Shown here: positions 46,969-56,387 of the stretch, in pieces
Numbering within the stretch: the first letter of the stretch is position 1
How the letters are laid out: each line of letters begins with the position of its first letter
Assembly: GCA_021770065.1 (NCBI GenBank)
Contig: JAETRR010000002.1
Location: 186,001 to 250,000 of the forward strand
Length of the DNA: 64,000 nt
Origin: Lachnoclostridium sp.
GTDB taxonomy: Bacteria; Bacillota; Clostridia; Lachnospirales; Lachnospiraceae
Reading direction: 5' to 3'
Made by a program: the position numbers and the translations under genes
Notes under the pieces: generated by a model
The model's database searches: none
What the model saw: the letters and a program-made list of their open reading frames with translations, nothing else
What the model was told of the DNA's origin: nothing

Positions 46969-48505
46969 GCCCCTTACCTCCTGCCATCATAAAGCCAAGC
47001 TCTTTCTCGTCCGCATCTTTTCCTGGAACGCTTCCCGTGATCTGCCCGTCAAAGATAACCTCAATCCGGTCAGACAGGCTCATAATTTCATCCAGCTCAA
47101 AGGATACAAGAAGGACCGCCCTGTTCTTATTCCGCTGCTCTACCAGATATTTATGTACAAACTCAATGGCTCCCACGTCAAGGCCGCGGGTGGGATTCAC
47201 CGCGATCAGAAGCTCTTTGTCGTTGGTTACCTCTCTGGCAATGATAACCTTCTGCTGATTTCCGCCTGACAGGGTTCCAGCCGGTGCAGCTTCACAGCCT
47301 CTCGGCCTTACGTCGAACTTTTCAATCAGTTCTACGGCATGATCCCGGACAGCCTTTCGGTTCAGCATATGCTTCTTTGCAAAAGGCTCTTCCTCAAAAT
47401 GCTGAAGGATCAGGTTATCCTCATTGGAAAATTCCAGAATCAGTCCATGCTTCTGGCGGTCTGCCGGAATGCTTGAAATGCCGCTGTCAAAAGTTTCTTT
47501 GGGTGTTTTGTTAAATACATCCTTTCCGAGAAGAGATGCTTCGCCGCTGTCTGCCTTTCTAAGGCCTGTCAATACCTCCACAAGCTCTGTCTGTCCGTTG
47601 CCGTCCACACCTGCAAGACCTACAATCTCGCCTCTTCGCACGGTCAGATTAAGACCTTTCAGAATTTCCACATCCCGATAATCCTTTGCATGGAGATTTT
47701 TTACCTCCAGAACCACTTCTCCCGGTGTCATTTCCTTTTTGTCGACCTTGAAGTTCACGTCACGGCCCACCATCATAGCTGCCAGCTCATTTTCATTGAC
47801 TTCATCCACCCTGACGGTACGGATGTATTTTCCCTGCCGGATGATCGTACAGGTATCGGAGCAGGCCGTAATCTCTTTCAGCTTATGGGTAATCAGGATT
47901 ACGCTCTTGCCGTCTGCAGTCAGATTCTCAATGATCTCCATCAGTCCCTCGATCTCTTGAGGCGTAAGAGAAGCTGTGGGCTCATCCAGAATCAGGGTGT
48001 CCGCGCCCCGGTAGAGCACTTTCAGAATCTCCACTCTCTGCTGCATTCCCACGGAGATATCCTCTACCTTTGCGTCCGGATCCACCTTCATTCCATACCG
48101 CTCCGAAAGCTCCAGAACCTTTTCCCTGGCTGTATTGTGATCGATCACCAGCCCTTTTACAGGCTCCACGCCAAGGATGATGTTATCCGCAACGGTAAAC
48201 GGCGGAATCAGCATAAAGTGCTGATGAACCATTCCGATTCCGATGTCGATGGCATCCTTGGGACTTGAAAAATGGACCTCCTTCTCATTGATAAAGATCT
48301 GTCCGCTTGTGGGCTTATACAGTCCGCAGAGTACATTCATCATGGTACTCTTGCCCGCGCCATTTTCTCCTAAAATGGCATGTACCTCTCCTTTGTGTAC
48401 GGTGAGATTGATGTGGTCGTTGGCTGTGAAATCGCCGAACTTTTTCACAATATCCTTCATCTGGATGACAACCCTGCTCTCATCCATATGGCTCACTTTT
48501 CCCAC
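46961..48505 (-). CDS. Nucleoside ABC transporter ATP-binding protein (NupO/YufO-like)
   Basis: A 514-residue protein with two ABC domains in tandem. Domain 1 has Walker A GENGAGKST and signature EDISVGMQQRVEIL with Walker B LILDEPTAS; domain 2 has GVDGNGQTEL as a degenerate Walker A and GTLSGGNQQKVIIARE with VNPTRGLDVGA as a degenerate Walker B. This asymmetry is normal for sugar/nucleoside importers. I placed a GTG start at 48505, since GGAGG lies 8 nt upstream; an ATG at 48487 is the alternative. Confidence 0.9.
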   Translation of the reverse strand: MGKVSHMDESRVVIQMKDIVKKFGDFTANDHINLTVHKGEVHAILGENGAGKSTMMNVLCGLYKPTSGQIFINEKEVHFSSPKDAIDIGIGMVHQHFMLIPPFTVADNIILGVEPVKGLVIDHNTAREKVLELSERYGMKVDPDAKVEDISVGMQQRVEILKVLYRGADTLILDEPTASLTPQEIEGLMEIIENLTADGKSVILITHKLKEITACSDTCTIIRQGKYIRTVRVDEVNENELAAMMVGRDVNFKVDKKEMTPGEVVLEVKNLHAKDYRDVEILKGLNLTVRRGEIVGLAGVDGNGQTELVEVLTGLRKADSGEASLLGKDVFNKTPKETFDSGISSIPADRQKHGLILEFSNEDNLILQHFEEEPFAKKHMLNRKAVRDHAVELIEKFDVRPRGCEAAPAGTLSGGNQQKVIIAREVTNDKELLIAVNPTRGLDVGAIEFVHKYLVEQRNKNRAVLLVSFELDEIMSLSDRIEVIFDGQITGSVPGKDADEKELGFMMAGGKGHE

Positions 48506-48519
48506 TCCCTCTACCTCCT

Positions 48520-49365
48520 TTAAATAATTATAATGTCTTGAAATCCGCAGCTTCTTAAGATATCCGCCAGTTTTTCCAGGTACTCCCTGTCCGGCACCCG
48601 GCACCCGGCATATTCCCTGCGCACGCCCATGGGCCTGTAGGCAATCACCTTTATACGAAATGGGCAGACCGCCAGATAGGGGGCAAGAAATTCTCCTGTT
48701 CTGCGTATACTGCGCTCCGTATCATAAAGATCGGGAGCGATTACAGTTCTTACTTCATACAGCTTCTTATGTTCTGCAAGCCAGACCGCATTGGAAAGCA
48801 CCGTCTCATTGGAGGCTCCTGTGACCGCCCGGTGCTCTTCGCTGTCAAAGGCTTTGATGTCCAGCATAACTCCGTCTGTCACTTCCATCAGATCTGGATA
48901 GTCACAAAAGGGAATGGTTCCGTTGCTGTCAATCAGGGTGGTAAGCTTATCCTTTTTTGCCAGACAAAACAGCTCTGTAAGGAAATCCGGACGGAGCATG
49001 CACTCTCCTCCGGATACGGAAATGCCCCGGATAAATGGTATCTGGCGTTTTATCCGCTCGTAGGTCTCCTTAGGCGTCAGCTCCTCCGTCCGCGGAGAAC
49101 TGTCATGGGGACAGATATGGATACAGGTGTCACACTGGACGCATTTGGAAGCATCGAAGCGCACCTTTTTGTTTTCCATGGACAATGCGCCTGCCGGGCA
49201 ATGCTCCACACAGAGTCCGCACTGCCTGCACATACCTCTTGTCTCCGGATTGTGACAGTATCTGCAGTCAATGTTGCAGCCCTGGAGAAAAACCGCCGTG
49301 CGGTTGCCCGGGCCGTCCACGCTGCTGAAGGGGATGATCTTATTGATTACTGCTTTCACTTTCAC
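48520..49365 (-). CDS. yjjW: YjjW-type glycyl radical enzyme activase
   Basis: A 281-residue radical SAM activase. The SAM cluster motif CNIDCRYC (CX3CX2C) is near residues 30-37. Two extra [4Fe-4S] motifs follow: CRQCGLCVEHCP and CVQCDTCIHICP. ISVSGGECMLRPDF is the conserved glycine motif. It would install the glycyl radical on YjjI, encoded ~3 kb upstream in the same orientation. The start is a GTG with AGGAGA before it. It lies between crp and the ABC ATPase genes. Confidence 0.92.
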   Translation of the reverse strand: MKVKAVINKIIPFSSVDGPGNRTAVFLQGCNIDCRYCHNPETRGMCRQCGLCVEHCPAGALSMENKKVRFDASKCVQCDTCIHICPHDSSPRTEELTPKETYERIKRQIPFIRGISVSGGECMLRPDFLTELFCLAKKDKLTTLIDSNGTIPFCDYPDLMEVTDGVMLDIKAFDSEEHRAVTGASNETVLSNAVWLAEHKKLYEVRTVIAPDLYDTERSIRRTGEFLAPYLAVCPFRIKVIAYRPMGVRREYAGCRVPDREYLEKLADILRSCGFQDIIII

Positions 49366-49435
49366 GGTCTCCTATCTTTGGTTCATACGTCTTCTGACGA
49401 TTGCCGGGCAGTATGCGAAATGTCTTTCTGCCCGT

Positions 49436-50152
49436 TTACTCAAATGCATACAGTTTATCCTCCAACAGTTCCCGTATCATCCGGTACTGCTTTTCGGAGA
49501 TGCGGATCTTCCAGCCTTCTCTTGTGATACAGCCTTTTTCCTCCAGCCCTTTTAAGGTCCGGGTCACGGTACGCTCAGAGATACCGGCCGTCTCCATAAA
49601 GTCTTTTCTGCTCATATATAAAAGACAGCTTCCGTTTCTGGCATAAGTCTGGTACATTTTGTAAAGTACCAGGTAAATCCGTTCTACTCCCTGGAGCAGC
49701 ACATAAAGGCGCTCTTTTCTTGCCTGTTTTAAAAGGTAATGCCCCACCTTCTTACATTCCATCCGGTAGGCGCAGAAATCGTGCTCAAACCATTTCCGGA
49801 AGGCTTCCCGGCCTGTTTTCAGAAACAGGCAGTCCTCGGCAGTTACCAGTGTGGTTTGATACGCATTCATCTCAAACATCAGTTCCATTACCCCGAAAAC
49901 CTCAATAGGGGAAAAACGGATAAAGCCGTAAGTCATATCCTTCACACGGTGCTCCTCGGCCACTACACTTCCTTTAAGCAGAATGTAAATATTTTTGGCC
50001 TCGTCTCCCTCTGTAATAAAAGTCTTATTGCCGGAAAGGCGGACAGGCTGAAACGCCTCCATCAGCCAGAAAGGAGCTCCAGCAAAATAGGTTTCCAGAT
50101 AAAGCCGATCCTGCTTGTTCAATTGTCGGATTAGATTGATTGCCTCGCTCAT
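49436..50152 (-). CDS. Crp/Fnr family transcriptional regulator
   Basis: A 238-residue regulator. The N-terminal cyclic-nucleotide-binding-like beta roll ([18 protein letters not shown]) is followed by a dimer helix and a winged helix-turn-helix ([29 protein letters not shown]). It lacks an FNR-type N-terminal cysteine cluster and a clear cAMP signature, so the effector is unknown. Its ATG overlaps the deoB stop by 4 nt. Being inside the operon, it likely controls the nucleoside genes. Confidence 0.88.
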   Translation of the reverse strand: MSEAINLIRQLNKQDRLYLETYFAGAPFWLMEAFQPVRLSGNKTFITEGDEAKNIYILLKGSVVAEEHRVKDMTYGFIRFSPIEVFGVMELMFEMNAYQTTLVTAEDCLFLKTGREAFRKWFEHDFCAYRMECKKVGHYLLKQARKERLYVLLQGVERIYLVLYKMYQTYARNGSCLLYMSRKDFMETAGISERTVTRTLKGLEEKGCITREGWKIRISEKQYRMIRELLEDKLYAFE

Positions 50153-51339
50153 TTCAGTTTCTTAAGAAGGGATGTCCCGATGGTTCCTTCCGGCATGGCG
50201 ATTCCGAAATTCTCAGTTATGGTTGCACCGACGGCCGCAAAGGTATCCGTCTCCGGAAGCTTTCCATGTCCCTCCATGGAGGGGGAATAAGCCAGGAAGG
50301 GGACTTTTTCTCTGGTATGATCGGTTCCCGTGTAGGTGGGATCGTTGCCGTGATCTGCCGTAATTATCAGCAGGTCATCCTCTTTCAGCAGTTCAAGAAG
50401 CACTCCAAGGTTTTTGTCAAACTTTTCGATCTCCTGTGCATATCCCACGGGATCTCTCCTGTGGCCCCATAAAGCGTCGAAATCTACCAGATTCACAAAA
50501 CATAAGCCATGAAATTCTTCTTTTGCCACATCGATAGTCTGCTCCATGCCGTGGACGGAACTTTTGGACTTTAAGGCTCTGGTGATGCCCTCACCGTCAA
50601 AGATATCCTTGATCTTACCGATGGATATTACATCCAGTCCGGCATCTTTTAAAGCGTCCAGAGCCGTTTTCCCAAAGGGCTTTAAAGCATAATCATGGCG
50701 GTTGCTTGTCCGCTTGAATTCGCCGCGTTTTTTCCCTACGTAGGGCCTTGCTATGATGCGCCCCACTTTCCACTCATCTTTCATGGTGATTTCCCGGGCT
50801 ATCTCACAGCAGCGGTAAAGTTCCTTCAGATCGAAGGTTTCCTCATTGCCGCAGATCTGCAGTACGGAATCTGCGGAGGTATAGACGATCATGTGGCCGG
50901 TGGCAATCTCTTCCTCGGCAAGCTCTTCCAATATCTCTGTTCCGCTTGCGCTTTTGTTCCCGATGATCTTGTGGCCGGTCCGCTCCTCCAGTTCCCGGAT
51001 AAGTTCCGGAGGAAAGCCGGTTTCGGTGAAGGTCTTGAAAGGCTGTTTCCCTTCCAGTCCCATGATTTCCCAGTGGCCGGTCATAGTGTCTTTGCTGCGG
51101 CTTTTTTCGTTCATTTTTGTATAGTATGCCAGAGGGCTCTCCACCGGTTCCACCTGCTTTAAGCTGCACAGGTTGGCTATGCCGAGCCGTCTTAAATTGG
51201 GGATGTCAAAAGTGTCTACGGATTCGGAGATGTGCTCCAGAGTATTTACACCTGTATCTCCATATTCTTTGGAATCTGTCATCTCTCCCACGCCCAGGGA
51301 GTCCATTACGACTACAAATACACGCTTACATTTCTGCAT
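50149..51339 (-). CDS. deoB: Phosphopentomutase
   Basis: A 396-residue alkaline-phosphatase superfamily mutase converting (deoxy)ribose 1-phosphate to 5-phosphate. Metal-binding and catalytic motifs: [11 protein letters not shown] near the start, [12 protein letters not shown] (phosphorylated Thr), [11 protein letters not shown] and [22 protein letters not shown]. It starts 3 nt after the udp-like stop. It links both phosphorylases to DeoC. Confidence 0.97.
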   Translation of the reverse strand: MQKCKRVFVVVMDSLGVGEMTDSKEYGDTGVNTLEHISESVDTFDIPNLRRLGIANLCSLKQVEPVESPLAYYTKMNEKSRSKDTMTGHWEIMGLEGKQPFKTFTETGFPPELIRELEERTGHKIIGNKSASGTEILEELAEEEIATGHMIVYTSADSVLQICGNEETFDLKELYRCCEIAREITMKDEWKVGRIIARPYVGKKRGEFKRTSNRHDYALKPFGKTALDALKDAGLDVISIGKIKDIFDGEGITRALKSKSSVHGMEQTIDVAKEEFHGLCFVNLVDFDALWGHRRDPVGYAQEIEKFDKNLGVLLELLKEDDLLIITADHGNDPTYTGTDHTREKVPFLAYSPSMEGHGKLPETDTFAAVGATITENFGIAMPEGTIGTSLLKKLK

Positions 51340-51342
51340 GAT

Positions 51343-52125
51343 TTATTTTTCCTTTCCCATATCTTCTTTGATGATCCTGCGCAGTGCTTCTACTGCGGTC
51401 CGGACGGCCATATCGGTGTCATGTACCACAGGGTTATTAAGGCCTTCTTTCTCACGCTCCTGGTTAGCTACTACGAGGAAAACCGAACCCGCGCGTACAT
51501 GGAGGGCGCTTGCCGCTATGAACAGGGCTGCGGATTCCATCTCGGAGGCGAGACAGCCTAAACGCTTCCAGGCTTCCCATTTGTTCAGAAGCTCATAGCT
51601 TACAGGCATGGTTTCCGGGGAGTGCTGTCCGTAGAAGGAATCTTTGCACTGTACGATGCCCGGGTGGTAATCGGTCTTCATCTCTTTTGCGGAAGCGATC
51701 AGTGCGTTCACAATGCTGATGTCTGCTACGGCCGGGAATTCGATAGGCGCATATTCTTTACTGGTTCCTTCCATGCGGATGGCTCCGGTGGCGATAACGA
51801 GATCTCCGCTTTTTACATCCAGCTGCATTCCGCCGCAGGTACCTACACGGATGAAGGTGTCGGCACCGGATTTTACCAGTTCTTCCATGGCGATGGACGC
51901 GGATGGGCCTCCGATTCCGGTTGAGGTGACACTGACTTTTACGCCTTCCAGATAACCGGTGTAGGTGACGTATTCACGGCTGTCGGCCATCAGCTCTGCA
52001 TTGTCGAAGTATTTTGCAATTTTGGCACAGCGCTTGGGATCTCCGGGAAGAATGACATATTTTCCCACATCCCCTTCCCCGACCTGGATGTGGTATTGCT
52101 TGCTTGCGTCTTCTGAATAATTCAT
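51343..52125 (-). CDS. Nucleoside phosphorylase, uridine phosphorylase-like
   Basis: A 260-residue PNP/UDP-superfamily enzyme. It has [17 protein letters not shown] (phosphate site), [29 protein letters not shown] and [15 protein letters not shown], and is closer to Udp than to DeoD. It phosphorolyses uridine and possibly deoxyuridine or thymidine. The start at 52125 has GGAGG 6 nt upstream; the longer frame lacks support. It is the first gene of the ten-gene operon. Confidence 0.9.
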   Translation of the reverse strand: MNYSEDASKQYHIQVGEGDVGKYVILPGDPKRCAKIAKYFDNAELMADSREYVTYTGYLEGVKVSVTSTGIGGPSASIAMEELVKSGADTFIRVGTCGGMQLDVKSGDLVIATGAIRMEGTSKEYAPIEFPAVADISIVNALIASAKEMKTDYHPGIVQCKDSFYGQHSPETMPVSYELLNKWEAWKRLGCLASEMESAALFIAASALHVRAGSVFLVVANQEREKEGLNNPVVHDTDMAVRTAVEALRRIIKEDMGKEK

Positions 52126-52447
52126 GGTTGTCCTCCGTTTCTTATAAGTATTTGTATGCATTTCTTATTGTTCGTCATTTTTTGTCTTTTTTTAGAACTC
52201 TTTATATTATTTATATCATATATTCACAAATTAAAAAAGGACATTTGGCAAATTTAGAAAAAAAATTCATAAAAAGGGGAGGGGGGATTGTTTTGAAGGG
52301 GTGGATTGGGGATGAAGGTGGAAGTTATTTATTGGGGAGCGGGGTTGACGGGGATAGCTGGTGGAAAATAATGAGGGCCGCTGCAAAATCAGATTTCGGG
52401 ATTTTGCAGCGGCCCTTTGTATATTTTTGTGAGTTATGTGCGCGGCG
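52126..52447. other. Intergenic region between yjjI and udp: terminator, G-run cluster, promoter
   Basis: No gene is visible. It holds, from right to left, a strong inverted repeat (52374-52416), seven runs of four or more G on the plus strand (52276-52353) and a candidate promoter for the udp operon (TTGTGA 52224-52229, 17-nt spacer, TATAAA 52201-52206, on the minus strand). Confidence 0.6.
52374..52416 (-). terminator. Terminator-like hairpin after yjjI
   Basis: A perfect 17-bp stem (AGGGCCGCTGCAAAATC against 52400-52416) with a 9-nt loop, starting 32 nt after the yjjI stop. The trailing T-rich stretch on the minus strand is imperfect (CATTATTTTCC). Confidence 0.65.
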
Positions 52448-53992
52448 CTAGCGGATCTTTCTTTCCAGGATATGGCCGTTTTGGGAGGCTCCGAGGCCGA
52501 GGCCGGTGGTGTTCTGGAGGACGGCAAGGCCGCTGTCCAGTTTTTCCATTTCGGAGCGTTTTACAAGGTAGCCGGTTACGCGGATTACGTCGCTGTCACT
52601 GGAGTAGAAGGACAGATAGCGCAGATCCTGCCGGAAGGCGCCCTTGATGATGTCCAGGACAAATTCCGGATTTTTGTGTACGGTCAGATCGATGGGGAAG
52701 ATGTCGCCGGTTCCGGAGGGGAAGTATTTGTGGAAGCGGTTCAGCACTTTCAAGTGGTCGATCAGTTCCTGGGGCTCTTCTCCGATGGGGATTCGGGTTC
52801 CCGGGGTTACGTGCTCGTCTTCCGCAAGGCCCACCTGGGCGTGAAGGAGGTAATGGCCTCCGGTCACTTCGCAGTAGGGGGCTTCGTGGCTGCTGTTGAA
52901 CCGGTCTATGATATTCATGATTTCCACACCCAGATCATTGGCGGCTTCGTCGTGGCCAAAGCGTCCGGTCTTTCCCTCTTTTTCCAAAAGGATGTTTACG
53001 CACTCTGCCAGACCTACCAGGCCGAACATGGCCGTGAAGCGGTCTCTCTGCACGAAACCTTCTTTTACAAGAAAATGGTTTTCGAAGAAGCCGCTCTCTT
53101 CTACCTCAAAGCGGACACGGGCGTCCATGTACCTTGCCATAATGTCAAGGACATACGGAAGTTCGCGCTCTTTGAAGTCCTGGATATCTTTGGCACGCTT
53201 GGCGATGTTGCCCAGGATCAGACGGCAGAGGGTGTAGGAACCGCCGCCTAAGGGCAGGCCGTTGTAGCAGCTTGCGATAACGTATTTTTCGGTGAGCTCG
53301 CTTTTGAACATGGTGTGGTTGGCGAAGCTGGGCTTTGCGCTGTGCAGGGCGCAGTCGATGGCTTTCAGCGCAAATTCGTCATCTGTCACGCCTTCCTCGT
53401 ATTTCATGGTGATATTGGGCACTGCATGCTCAAGTTCGGTTTCTACCTCAAGTAGAAGCCTTCCCGCTTTGGTTGCTCTGGGACCGATGTTGGCATGGGA
53501 GAAGGAATCCAATACGGTACGGTCCACATGGATCATAAACATCCGGAGAAGCTTCCTGGCCTGCTCTTCGTCTACAGTGTCTATAAAGGGCTCCAGAAGT
53601 TCGTCGAGCTGTCCCACATATACGGGATAATTTGTGACGCTGGGCACATGCTTGTAAAATATCAGCAGGCTGTTCAGCGCCTCATAGAGATCTGTCGGAG
53701 CCGGGAGCTGAAGAAAACTGCAGCCTTCTTTCATAAATTTTGCATAGTCCGGCGCTATGTAACGGGGGCGCACCGGGGCGTGGCCCTCACTGAGATCGCA
53801 GATGCACTGCTTGTCAATGCCTGTATTAAGAAGCTCATCCAGACCTTCCGGGAGATCCAGGACTTCCATTAAGGAGTCCGCCTGATTTGCCAGATTGGTC
53901 AGCTTCTGCTCGTGGGTCAGTACGGGGCTTTCGATAATCTCCAGTATCTTTTCCCGTGTCTTGTTTACCCGTTCCATGGAAATGTCTCTCAT
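52448..53992 (-). CDS. yjjI: YjjI family glycyl radical enzyme (DUF3029)
   Basis: A 514-residue protein. The C-terminal glycyl radical loop VIRVTGYLVKRSEMEKL places the radical Gly at ~474. The cysteine that would carry the thiyl radical is not assigned; the best candidate is ASCYNGLPLGGGSYTLC in mid-protein. It is much shorter than pyruvate formate-lyase-like enzymes (~750-850). In E. coli, yjjI and yjjW lie next to deoCABD; the reaction is unknown. The start at 53992 has AGGAGG 9 nt upstream. It lies between bmpA and udp, each side having a terminator-like hairpin. Confidence 0.93.
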   Translation of the reverse strand: MRDISMERVNKTREKILEIIESPVLTHEQKLTNLANQADSLMEVLDLPEGLDELLNTGIDKQCICDLSEGHAPVRPRYIAPDYAKFMKEGCSFLQLPAPTDLYEALNSLLIFYKHVPSVTNYPVYVGQLDELLEPFIDTVDEEQARKLLRMFMIHVDRTVLDSFSHANIGPRATKAGRLLLEVETELEHAVPNITMKYEEGVTDDEFALKAIDCALHSAKPSFANHTMFKSELTEKYVIASCYNGLPLGGGSYTLCRLILGNIAKRAKDIQDFKERELPYVLDIMARYMDARVRFEVEESGFFENHFLVKEGFVQRDRFTAMFGLVGLAECVNILLEKEGKTGRFGHDEAANDLGVEIMNIIDRFNSSHEAPYCEVTGGHYLLHAQVGLAEDEHVTPGTRIPIGEEPQELIDHLKVLNRFHKYFPSGTGDIFPIDLTVHKNPEFVLDIIKGAFRQDLRYLSFYSSDSDVIRVTGYLVKRSEMEKLDSGLAVLQNTTGLGLGASQNGHILERKIR

Positions 53993-54120
53993 AGATAAGA
54001 TCCTCCTATTCATAGTTCCATAATATCCGCACTGTTTATATCTATTTTATACCATAGGAAGGGCAGGTTTGCAAAGGCCATATGGCACTTTTTACAATAA
54101 AAATTATGTAAAAGTAAAAC

Positions 54121-54162
54121 CGCCGGGACCGCTCTGTTTTTGAAACAGATGCGGTCCCGGCG
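54121..54162 (-). terminator. Intrinsic terminator of bmpA
   Basis: CGCCGGGACCGC (54121-54132) pairs with 54151-54162, extended inward by TCTGTTT/AAACAGA. On the minus strand a T-rich tail (GTTTTACTTTTA) follows. It begins 50 nt after the bmpA stop. Confidence 0.8.
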
Positions 54163-54211
54163 ATTTATGTAATTTGCTTCTTTGTTCTGCTTTTCAGACT
54201 TGTATGGAAAA

Positions 54212-55336
54212 TCAGTCTAATTCGTATACATCGCCGTAAGCAGCCTCAAACTCAGCCTGTGTAGAAGGAACTACTACTTCGCCGCTTATGATCTTGGTCT
54301 TGACTTCCTCTACTGCCTTGATGACATCATCAGTCAGAAGATCCTGTGTGGGTGCAATGTCTACGCCGCCTGCTGCCAGGTCGTAGGTGTGGATGCCGCC
54401 CTCAAGGGTTCCGTTGATAAGAGCCTGTACGGAATCGTATACTGCGTTGTCTACTCTCTTCATTGCGGATGTGATGATGGTCTCCGGTGCAAGATGTGCC
54501 TGGTCGCTGTCTACGCCGATAGCATATACGCCGTCAGCTTCGGAGCAGGCTTCGATAACGCCCTGTCCGGTTGCGCCTGCAGCATGGAAGATGATGTCTG
54601 CGCCGTCAGTGATGCACTTGTTCGCGCTGCTCTTTCCGGTTGCCGGATCTGCAAAAGAGTTGGCGTTGATCTGCTGAATCTTTACATCCGGATTGGCATC
54701 CAGTGCGCCTGCGCAATAGCCGTATCCGAAGAGGTTCATGTTCTCATTTGCCATACCGATAACGAAACCGATATTGTCGGCTTCCGTCATAAGGCCGGCT
54801 ACGTAGCCTACCAGGTAGGAAGCCTGCTCCTGCTTGAACATAAGACAGCTTACATTGTCAAGCTCAATGGTAGCATCGTCAATGATAGCAAACTTCACAT
54901 CCGGATTGGCTTCTGCTGCGGTTCTGGTAGCGTCTGCAAGCATGTAGCCTACACAGATGATCAGATCGCACTCTTCGTCAACGAAGGTCTCAATGTTGGG
55001 AACGTAATCTGCGTCTGTCGCAGACTCAAGATAGCTTGCTTCTACGCCAAGCTCATCCATGGCTCTCTGAAGGCCTTCCCATGCGGACTGATTGAAGGAG
55101 CCGTCGTTTACTCCGCCCACGTCCGTGATAAGACCGATCTTAAAGTCCGCGCCGTTGCCTGCCGGAGCTTCTGCATCTACGCCCGCATCCTCTGCCGGAG
55201 CTTCCGCATCATCGCCTGCCTGCTCACCGCTCTGCGCCGGAGCTTCTGTCTCCTTTTCTGAAGAGCCTCCTCCACATGCTGTCATGGTTGCTACCATAGC
55301 AGCGGTCAGTAATACTGCCAGAATTTTCTTTTTCAT
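54212..55336 (-). CDS. bmpA: BMP family nucleoside-binding lipoprotein
   Basis: A 374-residue substrate-binding protein of an ABC importer. The lipoprotein signal MKKKILAVLLTAAMVATMTAC ends in a lipobox Cys at 21, followed by an acidic, Ala/Glu-rich linker (~residues 28-60). The Bmp domain follows: KIGLITDVGGVNDGSFNQSA, FAIIDDATIELDNVSCLMFK, GFVIGMANENMNLFGYGYCAG. PnrA/BmpA relatives bind purine nucleosides. The start has AGGAGAG upstream. It would deliver to the ATPase/permeases encoded 6 kb downstream. Confidence 0.92.
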   Translation of the reverse strand: MKKKILAVLLTAAMVATMTACGGGSSEKETEAPAQSGEQAGDDAEAPAEDAGVDAEAPAGNGADFKIGLITDVGGVNDGSFNQSAWEGLQRAMDELGVEASYLESATDADYVPNIETFVDEECDLIICVGYMLADATRTAAEANPDVKFAIIDDATIELDNVSCLMFKQEQASYLVGYVAGLMTEADNIGFVIGMANENMNLFGYGYCAGALDANPDVKIQQINANSFADPATGKSSANKCITDGADIIFHAAGATGQGVIEACSEADGVYAIGVDSDQAHLAPETIITSAMKRVDNAVYDSVQALINGTLEGGIHTYDLAAGGVDIAPTQDLLTDDVIKAVEEVKTKIISGEVVVPSTQAEFEAAYGDVYELD

Positions 55337-55517
55337 ATGTTTCTCTCCTTTTTCTTTTTTGGCTTTCGCCGGAGGCTGTACCCGTCCGCAGATTCCGCCG
55401 TCAGGCATAGCGGCAGAATAGCTGTAGTAATTTGGGACAATCTCCTATGCCTTATCTTAACATCTTTTGAAAGAAAAAGGAAGACGGAAATTTTTTTTGT
55501 TTTTTACTGTCTTTTCC

Positions 55518-56129
55518 TCATTCCACTTCCCGAAGCCGCTCTACCACACTCTGCCGCTCTGCCATCCGGCAGGCCAGAACGGGAATCAGTGTGCCGAGAA
55601 CAAAAAATACCAGAAGCATTCCCAGAATGGGACTCCAGATCCATTTTGCCGTAAAAAACCACAGCAGATGCTCAAGCTGCGTAAGTACCAGGCTCTGCAT
55701 CAGAAGGCTTAAAGCCAGTGACAGCAGGACGGCAAGTATTCCGTAGGCACAGCCCTCCAGTATCAGCATCTCCTTAAGCTGCCGGCCGGTCATGCCAATG
55801 CTCTGAAGTACCGCCATCTCCCGGCGCCTGGCGCGGATTCCCGTCACCGTGGCATTTACAAAATTTAACATTCCCACCAGAGCCACTACCAGACTAGCCG
55901 ATGTTCCAATCAGAAGAAACATCCGGCGGAAAGACTGAAATTGATCACTGTATCCCTTTTTCGATTCAAAGTCCAGATCAGGGTCTGCATTTTCTATATA
56001 TTTATCCAGAAATTCTGTCATCCGGTCATCTGTTCCTTCTTCCATATTCACAAGACAGCTCATCCAATCCGTATATTCCAGCCCCTGCTTCCATCATATC
56101 CGTATCATCCAGGGACCGGATCTCTTCAC
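55518..56129 (-). pseudogene. C-terminal remnant of an FtsX-type ABC exporter permease
   Basis: Residues TEFLDKYIENADPDLDF onward match the C-terminal ~180 residues of a two-domain antimicrobial-peptide-type permease, including YSDQFQSFRRMFLLIGTSAS, RRREMAVLQSIGMTGRQL and the end RQSVVERLREVE. A complete permease is several hundred residues longer. The N-terminal part is missing, and upstream the frame is blocked by a TGA. It is therefore the end of a partially deleted gene joined to the ATPase remnant. Confidence 0.85.
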
Positions 56130-56387
56130 TCAGATTTTGAATCTGCATACTGTAAAGCGTCCGCAGATACTGTTCATGTCTTTTTTGTCTATCAGGACTT
56201 TGCCTTCTGTGGGGCGGTCCAGGCCGCCGAGCATATGGAGCAGGGTAGATTTGCCGCTGCCGGAGGTTCCTACGATGGCAGTGAAGGTGCCGTCTTCTAT
56301 CTTCAAGTTCACGCCGTCTAAGGCTTTTACGGTGTTTTCGCCGGAGTTGTAATATTTTTTCAGATCTCTCGTTTCCAGGATGGTCAT
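56130..56387 (-). pseudogene. N-terminal remnant of an ABC exporter ATPase
   Basis: It begins like a MacB/BceA ATPase: LETRDLKKYYNSGENTVKAL, then Walker A VGTSGSGKSTLLHMLGGLDRP, and stops being homologous after LIDKKDMNS (residue ~73). The last twelve residues (ICGRFTVCRFKI) are out of family. The signature motif, Walker B and the rest are missing. A good GGAGG remains upstream of the ATG, so the fragment may still be translated but cannot hydrolyse ATP. Confidence 0.88.

Noticed and set aside
52436-53251. 271-residue plus-strand open frame
   Set aside because: It is antisense to yjjI, whose frame, ribosome site and glycyl motif are clear; the reverse reading has no recognisable domain.
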